This document shows positions 8,835-20,000 of a stretch of 64,000 nt of DNA, one piece after another. The stretch is from Verrucomicrobiales bacterium (lineage in GTDB: Bacteria; Verrucomicrobiota; Verrucomicrobiia; Limisphaerales; J093), in NCBI GenBank assembly GCA_024233305.1, contig JACKPV010000024.1, positions 1-64,000 on the forward strand, given 5' to 3'. A program made the translations under genes and the position numbers. Every line of letters begins with the position of its first letter. Position 1 is the first letter of the stretch. The notes below the pieces were generated by a model that worked only from the letters and a program-made list of their open reading frames with translations, was not told the origin of the DNA and ran no database searches.

Positions 8835-9867
8835 ATGAAACTCATCGAACTCCACATCCTCCAATCGTTCCCCGTCTCGTGCCTGAATCGCGATGACGTG
8901 GGCTCCCCCAAGTCCGCCGTCTTTGGCGGGGTCAACCGCGCCCGGCTCTCCAGCCAGTGCCTCAAACGGGCGATCCGCTCCCAGGCCGGTCTGCTGGCCG
9001 ACGGCGACGGATTCGCCGGGGTTCGCAGCCGGTTCCTGCTGGAACCTCTGACCGCCGCGCTGCGGCAACACGGACTGGCTGACGAGGTGGCCACGGCCCG
9101 GGCCGGCGACATCATCAAGGTCTTCTCGAAACCGGACGGCAAACACCCCGAACAAGTCACCACCGCCGTCTATCTGTCGCCCGGCGAGATCGACGAGATC
9201 GCCCGGGCCGTGGCCGGCGGCGAGGATCCGAAAAAGGCGTGCAAGAAGGCCGCGCGGCTGGATGCCGCCGACATTGCGCTCTTCGGTCGGATGGTGGCCA
9301 ACGACGCCACCCTCAACGTCGAGGGAGCCGGCATGTTCAGCCACGCCCTTTCCGTGCACAAGGCCGAGCCGGACATCGACTTCTTCTCGGCGGTGGACGA
9401 CCGCAAAGGGAACGCGGAGGACGCCGGCGCCGGCATGATCGGCACGCTGGAGTTCACCTCCGCCCTCTACTACCGCTATGCCGCCGTGAACCTCGATCTG
9501 CTCGCCGATGCCGCGCACCTCGGCGGCCTGACCCGTGAGCAGCGTCAGCGCGTGATGGACACGTTCATCCGGGCGACCCTCACCGCGGTTCCTGGCGCGC
9601 GCAAAAACTCGATGAACGCCCACACCCTTCCGAGCTACGTGCTCGGCCTCGGCAAGGACCAGGGCCAACCGGTGCAACTCATCAACGCCTTCGAGCAACC
9701 ACTCTCGACCTGGGAAACCCGGAACCAGGGCGGCTGGGAGAAGACCGCCATCGAGAGGCTCAAGGAACACCACGCCGCGTTGAAGAAAACGTGGAATGTG
9801 GCGACCGCGATCGAAGTGGAAATCCCCGGGCAGGACCTGAACACCCTCTGCCAAACCCTCGTGAGCC

Positions 9868-9878
<11 letters not shown>
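8835..9878 (+). CDS. cas7e: Cascade backbone protein Cas7e (Cse4/CasC)
   Basis: Six Cas7 copies coat the crRNA spacer in Cascade. The 347-residue protein opens MKLIELHILQSFPVSCLNRD and has the SPKSAVFGGVNRARLSSQCLKRAIR block, a hallmark of type I-E Cas7, plus the GAGMIGTLEFTSALYYRYA segment. Length is normal. No clear Shine-Dalgarno site is seen before the ATG. Its stop lies 11 bp inside cas5e. The gene is cut off from the upstream cas genes by the antisense toxin-antitoxin cassette, so it may need its own promoter. Confidence 0.95.
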
Positions 9879-10722
<844 letters not shown>

Positions 10723-10733
10723 GCTCCCCCCCC

Positions 10734-11621
10734 ATGCCCCTCTTCGAACGCCCGCCCCTGGAGACCCTGGCTCCGGCCAAGGATCGTTGGACCCCGGTTT
10801 ACCTCGAACACGGGCGCCTCGAAGTCGACGACTCGAGCGTCAAGTGGATCGGCGCGGACGGTCTCTTGTGCCGGTTGCCGGTGGCCACGGTGTCCGCCCT
10901 GGTGCTCGGCCCCGGCACCACCGTCACGCACGCCGCCATGAAGGCCTGCGCCGAGAGCAATACACCGGTCTGCTGGACGGGTGAAGAATCCCTCCGCTTC
11001 TACGCCTTCGGCCTGACGCCCAACCACACCAACGACATGCCCCGCCTCCACGCCGAGGCCTGGGCCGACAAGCGCCGCCGCACCCGCATCGCCCGCGCCA
11101 TGTTCAAGCTGCGTTTCCCGGACGTCGACGTGGAGGGCCGGTCCGTGAAGGAGCTGCGGGGCATGGAGGGTCTGCGTGTCCGGACCCTGTATGCCGAACT
11201 GGGCTTGAAACACGGTGTGACCTGGAAGGGCCGGAACTACGACCGGCAGAACTGGGCGATGGCCGACGACATTAACCGGGCGCTTTCGGCCGCCAACGCC
11301 AGCCTCTACGCCCTCTGCGCCGCGGTCATCACCTCGCTCGGCTACGTGCCGGCGCTCGGGTTCGTGCATGATGCCGGCACGCTGCCCTTCGTCTACGACG
11401 TGGCGGATCTCTACAAACACCTCACCAGCATCCCGGCAGCCTTCCTGGCCACGCGTCAAGCGCCGGGCGACGACGGCGCCCTGGTGCGCAAGCTGCTGAA
11501 GGAAAAGGTGGAAGAGGAGCGTCTCCTCCAACGCCTGCCGCGCGATCTGGCCGGGCTCTTCGCGACCGACGAAGCCGACCCGCAACCCGCCGCCTCCCGC
11601 CCCCCATCCGCCATCTCCTGA
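10734..11621 (+). CDS. cas1: CRISPR integrase Cas1 (type I-E)
   Basis: Cas1 with Cas2 inserts new spacers at the leader end of the array. The 295-residue protein has the type I-E layout and the expected metal ligands: E145 in GMEGLRVRTLY, H212 in GFVHDAG, and D222 and D225 in FVYDVADLYK. The C-terminal 20 residues are Pro/Ala/Arg-rich and probably disordered. The stop codon is followed directly by heptamer repeats and then cas2. Confidence 0.96.
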   Translation: MPLFERPPLETLAPAKDRWTPVYLEHGRLEVDDSSVKWIGADGLLCRLPVATVSALVLGPGTTVTHAAMKACAESNTPVCWTGEESLRFYAFGLTPNHTNDMPRLHAEAWADKRRRTRIARAMFKLRFPDVDVEGRSVKELRGMEGLRVRTLYAELGLKHGVTWKGRNYDRQNWAMADDINRALSAANASLYALCAAVITSLGYVPALGFVHDAGTLPFVYDVADLYKHLTSIPAAFLATRQAPGDDGALVRKLLKEKVEEERLLQRLPRDLAGLFATDEADPQPAASRPPSAIS

Positions 11622-11655
11622 CTCCCAGCTCCTAGCTCCTAACTCCTAGCTCCCA
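11621..11655 (+). repeat. Heptamer microsatellite, diverged copy after cas1
   Basis: Five units of the pattern (A/G)CTCC(T/C)A run from the last base of the cas1 stop almost to cas2. They are related to the diverged units at 10688-10722. Confidence 0.85.
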
Positions 11656-11660
11656 AAGAA

Positions 11661-11960
11661 ATGACCATCCTCATCGCCACGGACACGCCCCCGGCCATCC
11701 GGGGGATGCTCAAGCGCTGGTTCGTCGAGCCGAAGCCGAACGTGTTCGTGGGCACGGTCAACCGGCGGACCCGCGACAAGGTGTTGGAATACGTGAAGCG
11801 AAATGCGTCGGGCTTGAACCTGCTGATCCTGACCAGCGAACCCAATTGCCAGGGCTTTCGCATCGAGCGCTGGGGCGACCCCGACCGGCGCGACACCGAA
11901 CTCAGCGGCCTCTGGCTGGTGGCGGAGCGCTGGGCCGACGAAGCGGAGTGCCCCTTCTGA
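11661..11960 (+). CDS. cas2: CRISPR adaptation protein Cas2 (type I-E)
   Basis: Cas2 is the dimeric scaffold of the Cas1-Cas2 integrase. The 99-residue protein matches the type I-E Cas2 group (E. coli ygbF-like): it starts MTILIATDTPPAIRG and contains LKRWFVEPKPNVFVGTVNRR and a W.LVAERW C-terminal block. It ends only 49 bp before the first CRISPR repeat. Confidence 0.95.
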   Translation: MTILIATDTPPAIRGMLKRWFVEPKPNVFVGTVNRRTRDKVLEYVKRNASGLNLLILTSEPNCQGFRIERWGDPDRRDTELSGLWLVAERWADEAECPF

Positions 11961-12009
11961 ACCCCCGAAAAACCTCGCCACTCACCCCGCAAGTCGTTGG
12001 TATTCCAGA
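11961..12009 (+). promoter_or_regulatory. Probable CRISPR leader (very short)
   Basis: This 49-bp gap lies between cas2 and repeat 1. Leader placement here is inferred from repeat orientation (the ATGGTCCG handle points away from cas2) and from decay of the opposite terminal repeat. Leaders are usually longer and AT-rich, so leader function may extend into the end of cas2. No clear -35/-10 pair is visible. Confidence 0.55.
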
Positions 12010-15000
12010 GTTCTCCCCACCCGCGTGGGGATGGTCCGAATGAGCTACTTCAAGAACGCGTACGAGTGAAGTTCTCCCCACCCGCGTGGGGATGGTCCGA
12101 GCCCACTGGTAGAGCCGATTTCCCGCATACAGTTCTCCCCACCCGCGTGGGGATGGTCCGATGACTGCCACCGAGTGGCGCAAATGGCTCGCGTTCTCCC
12201 CACCCGCGTGGGGATGGTCCGGCTGCCGTCGACCGCGGTGCGCTGCCGGCGGCGTTCTCCCCACCCGCGTGGGGATGGTCCGAATTCCTGGCACGCGGAG
12301 GCGATGGCCCGGATGTTCTCCCCACCCGCGTGGGGATGGTCCGAGCTGGCTGACCTCCCGGATGGTCATGGTGTAGTTCTCCCCACCCGCGTGGGGATGG
12401 TCCGAAGCGTTGCCCACGGCGACGCCGTACATGAGCGTTCTCCCCACCCGCGTGGGGATGGTCCGCTCGGGATGCCGATGGGCGACATGTCCGTGGCGTT
12501 CTCCCCACCCGCGTGGGGATGGTCCGACGTATTGCGGCACGGGGCTGGCTGGGTTGCTGTTCTCCCCACCCGCGTGGGGATGGTCCGGTCATCGCGCCCA
12601 ACGTGGCCACGGCCCGGTCGTTCTCCCCACCCGCGTGGGGATGGTCCGCTGTACGCGGACGGAGAGTGAAACACCGATCAGTTCTCCCCACCCGCGTGGG
12701 GATGGTCCGCTGATGCCGTTCCTCGAAGGTCTCCGCCTGCAGTTCTCCCCACCCGCGTGGGGATGGTCCGTTACGACACGTTTCTCTGGGGAGCGTCTCT
12801 TCGTTCTCCCCACCCGCGTGGGGATGGTCCGTGGTCCTTCTCGGACACAGCCACCGCGGCTTGGTTCTCCCCACCCGCGTGGGGATGGTCCGGGTCGCCC
12901 CGTCGGGCGACGCGAAAACCCTATGTTCTCCCCACCCGCGTGGGGATGGTCCGAACCCAAATGATGGTGATGTCTGACACCGGTTGTTCTCCCCACCCGC
13001 GTGGGGATGGTCCGCCCCTGGCCGGCGGCGCCGAGTTGCCGGGCGAGTTCTCCCCACCCGCGTGGGGATGGTCCGGGCCGCCATGGCGCCCGTGGTAGCG
13101 GCGCCGAGTTCTCCCCACCCGCGTGGGGATGGTCCGTCCTCCACAATGGCATCGAAACGGGCTTTGCAGTTCTCCCCACCCGCGTGGGGATGGTCCGCTG
13201 ACTGCGTGCCGGCCCTCTGCGTCGTCGGTGTTCTCCCCACCCGCGTGGGGATGGTCCGTCAGTCGAGATCCGGCGCAGCAGTGGGAACTCGTTCTCCCCA
13301 CCCGCGTGGGGATGGTCCGCAGCAACGAGGCGCTGGCGTAGATGCAGGTGGGTTCTCCCCACCCGCGTGGGGATGGTCCGGAGGCCCACCCGCGAGCCGG
13401 CCTGGATGATCTGTTCTCCCCACCCGCGTGGGGATGGTCCGACTGGTCGGGCGCGCCTCGACCCAACCGGCCCGTTCTCCCCACCCGCGTGGGGATGGTC
13501 CGCAGCAGACCGGCGGCATGTCCCAAATCTTCCCGTTCTCCCCACCCGCGTGGGGATGGTCCGCATAAGGTCGGCCCCGTCGAGACCGAACTTCCGTTCT
13601 CCCCACCCGCGTGGGGATGGTCCGGGCGTCCGCCTCGTGAGATTCTTGGGTTTCCGGTTCTCCCCACCCGCGTGGGGATGGTCCGTATGCGGCCATTTCC
13701 GCCCGCATCGCGCGAAAGTTCTCCCCACCCGCGTGGGGATGGTCCGGAATCCCGTGGCAAGGGAGTTGAATCGCCTCGGTTCTCCCCACCCGCGTGGGGA
13801 TGGTCCGCGATAGGAGCACTCCACCACGGGAATCCCGTTGTTCTCCCCACCCGCGTGGGGATGGTCCGGGCTTCTGGGTTACTCCCCCGCCTCTGTCGCA
13901 GTTCTCCCCACCCGCGTGGGGATGGTCCGTAGTGGTAAACGCTGAACATTCCAGGAGCGCGGTTCTCCCCACCCGCGTGGGGATGGTCCGACGGATATGC
14001 CTGTCGTCACCGATGTCCCCCTGTTCTCCCCACCCGCGTGGGGATGGTCCGGCCAATCGATCCTGCCGCCAGATTGGCAGGGGGTTCTCCCCACCCGCGT
14101 GGGGATGGTCCGTACCAGTACCGCGCCTGATGCTCTGTGAGAACGTTCTCCCCACCCGCGTGGGGATGGTCCGGTGGTTCTCGGAAATGGGCAAGGCAGG
14201 TGGAGCGTTCTCCCCACCCGCGTGGGGATGGTCCGTGCGGCGCTCGTCCGCCCCCATCCTCACATCTGTTCTCCCCACCCGCGTGGGGATGGTCCGAAAT
14301 CCCGTTGGACAGAGTAACCGACCGTAACGTTCTCCCCACCCGCGTGGGGATGGTCCGGACGCGGCCCGCGTGGCCCGGGAGATCACCCGGTTCTCCCCAC
14401 CCGCGTGGGGATGGTCCGAACCTGAACTTCCGCGTTCGTGACGATGATGCGTTCTCCCCACCCGCGTGGGGATGGTCCGAATTCCCGTCCCCGTCAAACG
14501 CCTCCGCCATTGTTCTCCCCACCCGCGTGGGGATGGTCCGGCGGTGGACTGGGCAGCAATTACCATGGTGGTGTTCTCCCCACCCGCGTGGGGATGGTCC
14601 GTAAACATCTCAAACGGCCATGAATTGCATGTAGTTCTCCCCACCCGCCTGGGGATGGTCCGGAGCCGGGCGGGCTTGCGCACACGTACTGCACGTTCTC
14701 CCCACCCGCGTGGGGATGGTCCGAAAACATCTCAAATGGGGGGCTCAATGGCGCGGTTCTCCCCACCCGCGTGGGGATGGTCCGGGTACAGGGAAGTAGG
14801 CGGCGGGGTCCATGCTGTTCTCCCCACCCGCGTGGGGATGGTCCGTGGGCTGGTTGGATCAAGCCGCCAGACCGGGTGTTCTCCCCACCCGCGTGGGGAT
14901 GGTCCGGGCGGGGTGCCGTTGGCTGTGGCGGGTGCTGTGTTCTCCCCACCCGCGTGGGGATGGTCCGCACCCCTCGCACGACCAGCCGGGCCCCGCTGCG

Positions 15001-16431
15001 TTCTCCCCACCCGCGTGGGGATGGTCCGGGCGCACGCACGGAGAACACCCGCTCGCCGTCGTTCTCCCCACCCGCGTGGGGATGGTCCGCTGAGAACAAA
15101 CTGCTGCGCTCCTGCCAGACCGTTCTCCCCACCCGCGTGGGGATGGTCCGCCGCTCTTTCGCATCACGGTGGGCAGCGGGGCGTTCTCCCCACCCGCGTG
15201 GGGATGGTCCGTCGGATGCCGAGATGACCTGATCGTACGTCCGGTTCTCCCCACCCGCGTGGGGATGGTCCCGCACAACCAGGCGAGCTCCGTTACGGGT
15301 GGGCGTTCTCCCCACCCGCGTGGGGATGGTCCGGGAGCTCACGCTCTCTGCCGTTGGTCGCCCGAGTTCTCCCCACCCGCGTGGGGATGGTCCGGGGATC
15401 GTCTACGACTTCTTGACGTTGGATGGGTTCTCCCCACCCGCGTGGGGATGGTCCGCAGATCACCCGGGAACGCGCGCGGCGCATGGCGTTCTCCCCACCC
15501 GCGTGGGGATGGTCCAGGCTCCGCAATGATCGTCTGGTCCCACCTGCAGTTCTCCCCACCCGCGTGGGGATGGTCCGGGACCGTTGGTCCGGATGACGCT
15601 GGCCGGGAAGTTCTCCCCACCCGCGTGGGGATGGTCCAGCCTCCGGGTGGATCGGGATGGTCAGCGCGCGGTTCTCCCCACCCGCGTGGGGATGGTCCGC
15701 GAACCCGGCACCCTCCTTGATTTCTTCGAGAGTTCTCCCCACCCGCGTGGGGATGGTCCGCGCGGTTGCTCGGTCTGATCGACGAAATCCTGGTTCTCCC
15801 CACCCGCGTGGGGATGGTCCGTGTCTAGGTCCGAGTCTGCCAGAGCCTCGGCCGTTCTCCCCACCCGCGTGGGGATGGTCCGACACAGGCTCGCCAGAGC
15901 CGCCAGACATAGGAGTTCTCCCCACCCGCGTGGGGATGGTCCGGAGGGCGGCAGGTGGCCCCAGCGGTACACTACGTTCTCCCCACCCGCGTGGGGATGG
16001 TCCGCTTCGCTGGAATGGCACCGATTACCGCATGCAGTTCTCCCCACCCGCGTGGGGATGGTCCGGACTCGGACGAGTGGGCCGCCTTCATCGCCGAGTT
16101 CTCCCCACCCGCGTGGGGATGGTCCGCTCTTCGGGGTGTCCCACGTCGAAACCAGGGAGTTCTCCCCACCCGCGTGGGGATGGTCCGGCATACAGCCTCG
16201 TGGGGCCCGTGCCGCGCGAGTTCTCCCCACCCGCGTGGGGATGGTCCGTCTGAAACACCCCGTCACCCTGTCATGACGGGGTTCTCCCCACCCGCGTGGG
16301 GATGGTCCGAGCATCAGCCCGGACGTGAGCGCCTGGCGCATGTTCTCCCCACCCGCGTGGGGATGGTCCGGTGAATTGTGAATCCGGCGCACCCCGAACC
16401 CAGTTCTCCCCACCCGCGTGGGGATGGTCTG
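12010..16431 (+). CRISPR. Type I-E CRISPR array, 73 repeats and 72 spacers
   Basis: The repeat is 29 bp and begins GTTCTCCCCAC; it ends ATGGTCCG. Repeat positions 6-11 (CCCCAC) pair with 16-21 (GTGGGG) around a CCGC loop, which fits Cas6e cleavage leaving an 8-base ATGGTCCG handle. The period is 61 bp, so spacers are 32 bp; one spacer (36, 14174-14206) is 33 bp. I followed every repeat start from 12010 to 16403. Variant repeats: number 44 at 14634 (G16C, breaks the loop-closing pair), 54 at 15244 (last base C), 58 at 15488 and 60 at 15610 (last base A), and the terminal 73 at 16403 (C28T). The decayed end marks the old side, so transcription runs left to right from cas2. Confidence 0.99.
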
Positions 16432-16600
16432 ATCATGCGCTCCTCACTGCCTTCAGCCAACTGTCCATGCGCCCCTTCCACCGTGGATGCGAGAGGAGGC
16501 CGCTGGACTGCTCCAATGAGGCGGGCTTGTCCTGCGTCTTACCCGGCTCACCTATCAGGCACCCAGCCTTCACGCTCCATCTGATCGTGCTGCCGGGCTT

Positions 16601-16800
16601 GAGCCGTGACCATTCAGTACCTCGTAACCGCCGAAGTACAGTCGGCGCATGATTCACTGGGGATACGTCGGCCTGCCGCCGGGCGCGGCGATTCACCGAA
16701 ACGTGACTGCCATTCGGAACCGGCGAGACCGCGGAAGCCCTTGGATTTCAGCGCCGACTACACGTCGGCGGCGACCGCGGGTTGAATCGATACGGTTGAG
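16601..16800. repeat. Dispersed palindromic element, copy A
   Basis: The segment aligns over about 200 bp with 27072-27270: shared blocks include GAGCCGTGACCATTCAGTA, CAGTCGGCGCAT, CCTGCCGCCGGGCGCG, GATTCACC, AACGTGACTGCCA and GCGCCGACTACAC. It keeps the inverted GTCGGCGC / GCGCCGAC arms. See copies B and C. Confidence 0.75.
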
Positions 16801-16906
16801 GTGCAGCAAGCGGCGCAGCCCAGCCGGGATCGTTGCCTGGCCCTTGGTCGTGATGACGGTAGCTCCCATGTCTCGCGGTTACCCGGTAATGCCCTTGCCG
16901 GCAAGG

Positions 16907-16935
16907 GTTCTCCCCACTCGGGTAGGGATGGGCGG
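16907..16935 (+). repeat. Isolated degenerate CRISPR repeat
   Basis: This 29-bp segment matches the array repeat at 24 of 29 positions, with all of the first 11 bases identical and in the same orientation. It lies 475 bp past the last repeat and is not in 61-bp register with it. Confidence 0.75.
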
Positions 16936-17003
16936 GCAGAACCGGGGGTTGGAGCCGGCGGCACCTGGTTGCCGGGCGGGGGCAGCGCGCTTCGGGAAAC
17001 GCG

Positions 17004-20000
17004 CTATTCCACGCGGCGCGTGTTGTAGGCTTCCATCCAGCGGCGGGTCGCGGGCGTGTCCGGGAAATGTTCGGACGGCGGATAGGGATACCGGCTCATG
17101 CCGCGGAAGGGCAGCGGTTCCACCGTTTCAGGAGTCGCGGTGTAGAGATCCATGTCCTTGCAGTAGGCATGCGACACGAGGACGAAACTGCGGACCCGCC
17201 CGGACGCCGGCGGGCTCAGGCGGGTGGCGTCGAACCGCACGGCGATTTCGTCGCCGGGGCCAACCATCACGTAACGGTCATCGAATTCTTCCAGCAACTC
17301 CGTGACCGGACCGTACCGGGTGTAGGGGCCGCGCTGGATGTGAAAGGGCGCCGTGGGCTCGGAGCGTTCGTAGTCGTAGATCCAGGGCAGCCGCCCATCG
17401 GGCGAATGTTCGAGCGCGAAACCTCCCCGCCGGAAGTCGGCGGCAGCGGGCGACAGCCGATGCACGGTGACCTGCTCGCGACCGGCGTCCCGCGCGATGA
17501 AGATCTGGTCGTAGCCGATCTCCATGCGGGTGGTCAGCCGCAGTCGGCGCACGCCGTCCAGCCGGCCGGTCAGGTCGACCGTAAACGTGCGGGCCATGCC
17601 GCCCGGCACGCCGGCGTCAGGCACGATGGTTCGCCAGGCCCCGGCCGCGCCGGCGCCCTCGAGGCGGATGGATTCCCAGCTCACGCCCGCCTGGCTGGCG
17701 GCATAGACGGTCGAGGAATAGGGAAACTCGATGTGACCGTTGATGAAGAGGAACACGCGTTCCTCGGGCTGCAGGCCGGTCAGTTGATCGCCGAAATCCA
17801 GTTCCACAGAGTGCGGTTCGCAGAAGCCGATGAAGCGCCGGTCCAGCCGCGGTTCATGGGCGTAGCGCCGGTCCACCTCGCGGAGGGCCGTCGCACAATC
17901 GGATCCGTCGGGCGCCGTGGCGCGCAGCGGAAACCAGCGCTCCTCGACGACCAGCAGGTCGTGCGTGGGTTGCGGCCCGGTCAGGGCCAGGCGCTCGTCG
18001 GGGAACACCCCCGCCCCCGCGGGATGATCGATGGCCAGCAGTTCGAGCCGGTCCACGTAGGCGACCTCCTCCATCGGTTCGGTGATGCGGAGTTCGTAGG
18101 CGCCGTCCTGCGGGACGAGCTGGCCGGGTTCGAGCTTCACGTGCTCCTCGATCTGCGGCCGGGAATACGCGCCCGGAGCTGCGAAATAGCCGAGGCCACC
18201 CACCCCGGCAAAGTCCGTGACGAACCCGAAGCGTTCCCCGTTCCACGCGAACAAGACGGGGCAGCTCGAGATTTTCCGCTGGAGTTCGGCGAACTTGCGG
18301 GTGGCGCCCGCCGTCAGGTCCCGCTCGACCTGCGCCACGCCGTCCGGCCAGAGGATCTCGAGGTAATCCGCGTTGGTGGCGTCCCCGAGGCCGAACACTT
18401 CGGGCAACCACGACTGGTCCGGTCCGCCGTTCAACCCCGTGTAAACCCGCGTCTGCTCGCGCAGCCCCGCACGCAGCGTCAACCGGGCCCCGAAGCCCGT
18501 GGCCGGACTGCGGGTGCGACCATCCCGACCGCGCACTCCCGTGAGCGCGATGGCGACGGCATTGGGGGCCGGGTCGAGCCGCCCCGGAAAGAGCAGCAAC
18601 CGGGCCGGGCCATCCGGTTGGGGCAGCGAAGCCACCAGGTCCGGGATCAGGTCCCCGTCGAGATCCTGAAGGGCCAGGCCGCGCAACCAGGTTCCGGCGT
18701 CCGTCCAGGCCGCTCGTTCCACCGCGAAGTGACCGGTGCCATCGTTCACCAGCAGGTAAGTCTGCTTGGCGAACAGCGCGAGGTCGGGATCGCCGTCAAG
18801 ATCCAGGTCGGCGCACAACGGGAAAGAAAGGCCCATCTGGTCGATGGCGTCCACGGCCGACCAGCCGGCAATGGGAGGACGCATCACAAACCGTCCCCCA
18901 CCAGCGCCGCCGCGCAGCGTGAGTCCCCGGCCCAGCTCGTGGTCGGCTCCCAGTCCGAGACGCTTCACCATGGCGGGATCGAGCGGGACGACCGTGTCGG
19001 CCAGCAACAGATCGCTGCGCCGGTCCCCGTCGGCGTCCAGCAGCGCGGCGCCCATCAGGCGGTTGAATCCCTGGTTGGGATCGAGGGCGTCCGGCAACTC
19101 GCGGAAGTGCCCCAGGAGTTCGTTCAGAAACACGCGGGCCGGCTTCGTGCTGGCAAGCAGGACCAGATCCGCATCGCGATCCCCGTCCAGATCGCCGGGG
19201 AGCACCGCCACGATCCGCTCGCCTTCGCAGGCGAGACCGGCTTGCCCGGCGATATCCGTGAAGGTGCCGTCGGCGTTGTTGCGAAAGAGCCGGCAACGCC
19301 CGCCGTTGCCGCCGACGAAGAGGTCCAGATCGGCATCGTGATCCGCATCCAGGAACAGGGCCAGGCTGCTGGCCTGCCCGCCACCAGCCACGCCGGCCCC
19401 CTCGGTCACGTCCGTGAAGGTCCCGTCCCCGTGGCCGCGAAAGAGCGCGTCCGGGCCGGCGCAGGGCACGAAGATGTCGGCCACTTCGTCGTTGTCGAAA
19501 TCCCCGATGGCGCACCCGACGGCGTTGGTAATCCGGTTCAGGACGGACGGCGCGGACAGTGCGGAGAAACCGGAGCCTTCGCCAGCCAGCAGGAGGCGCA
19601 AGCGCCCGGCATCGGTCACCAGCAGATCGGCCCGGCCGTCCTGGTTGAAGTCGGCGGCGGCAATCCCGGTTCGCCCCTGCCCGAGGAGTTCGCCCAGAAC
19701 CTGCGGCGGCCCGGTCCGGTAGCGGCGCGGCAACGCGGGAGCCCCGGGCCCCGGCAAGGGTTGAACGAGGGCGAGTTCGCCCATCTGGTTGTATTGCGGC
19801 AGCTCGATGGATTCGCCCAGCGGCGATTCCCGCAGCGCCTTGAACTGCTCCATGTAGACCTTCGCCTGGTCCGCATCCTTGGCGGCCACCGCGACCTGGA
19901 AGAGCTTGTACCACGCGCTGTAGAGGTAGGGACGGTGCGCGACGGCCTGGAGCAGTTCGGCCTCGGCGGGCTGGTCGAGGCGCTGTTTGCAAAGCCCGAG

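Larger units (their letters stand above)
16432..17003. other. Gap after the CRISPR array
   Basis: No coding region is supported. The stretch holds a dispersed palindromic repeat copy (16601-16800) and an isolated degenerate CRISPR repeat (16907-16935). The first ~170 bp show nothing recognisable. Confidence 0.7.

Noticed and set aside
11902..16413. Many long open frames on both strands with repeats such as GPSPRGWGE, TIPTRVGRT and FSPPAWGWS
   Set aside because: They are translations of the 29-bp CRISPR repeat read every 61 bp, not proteins.
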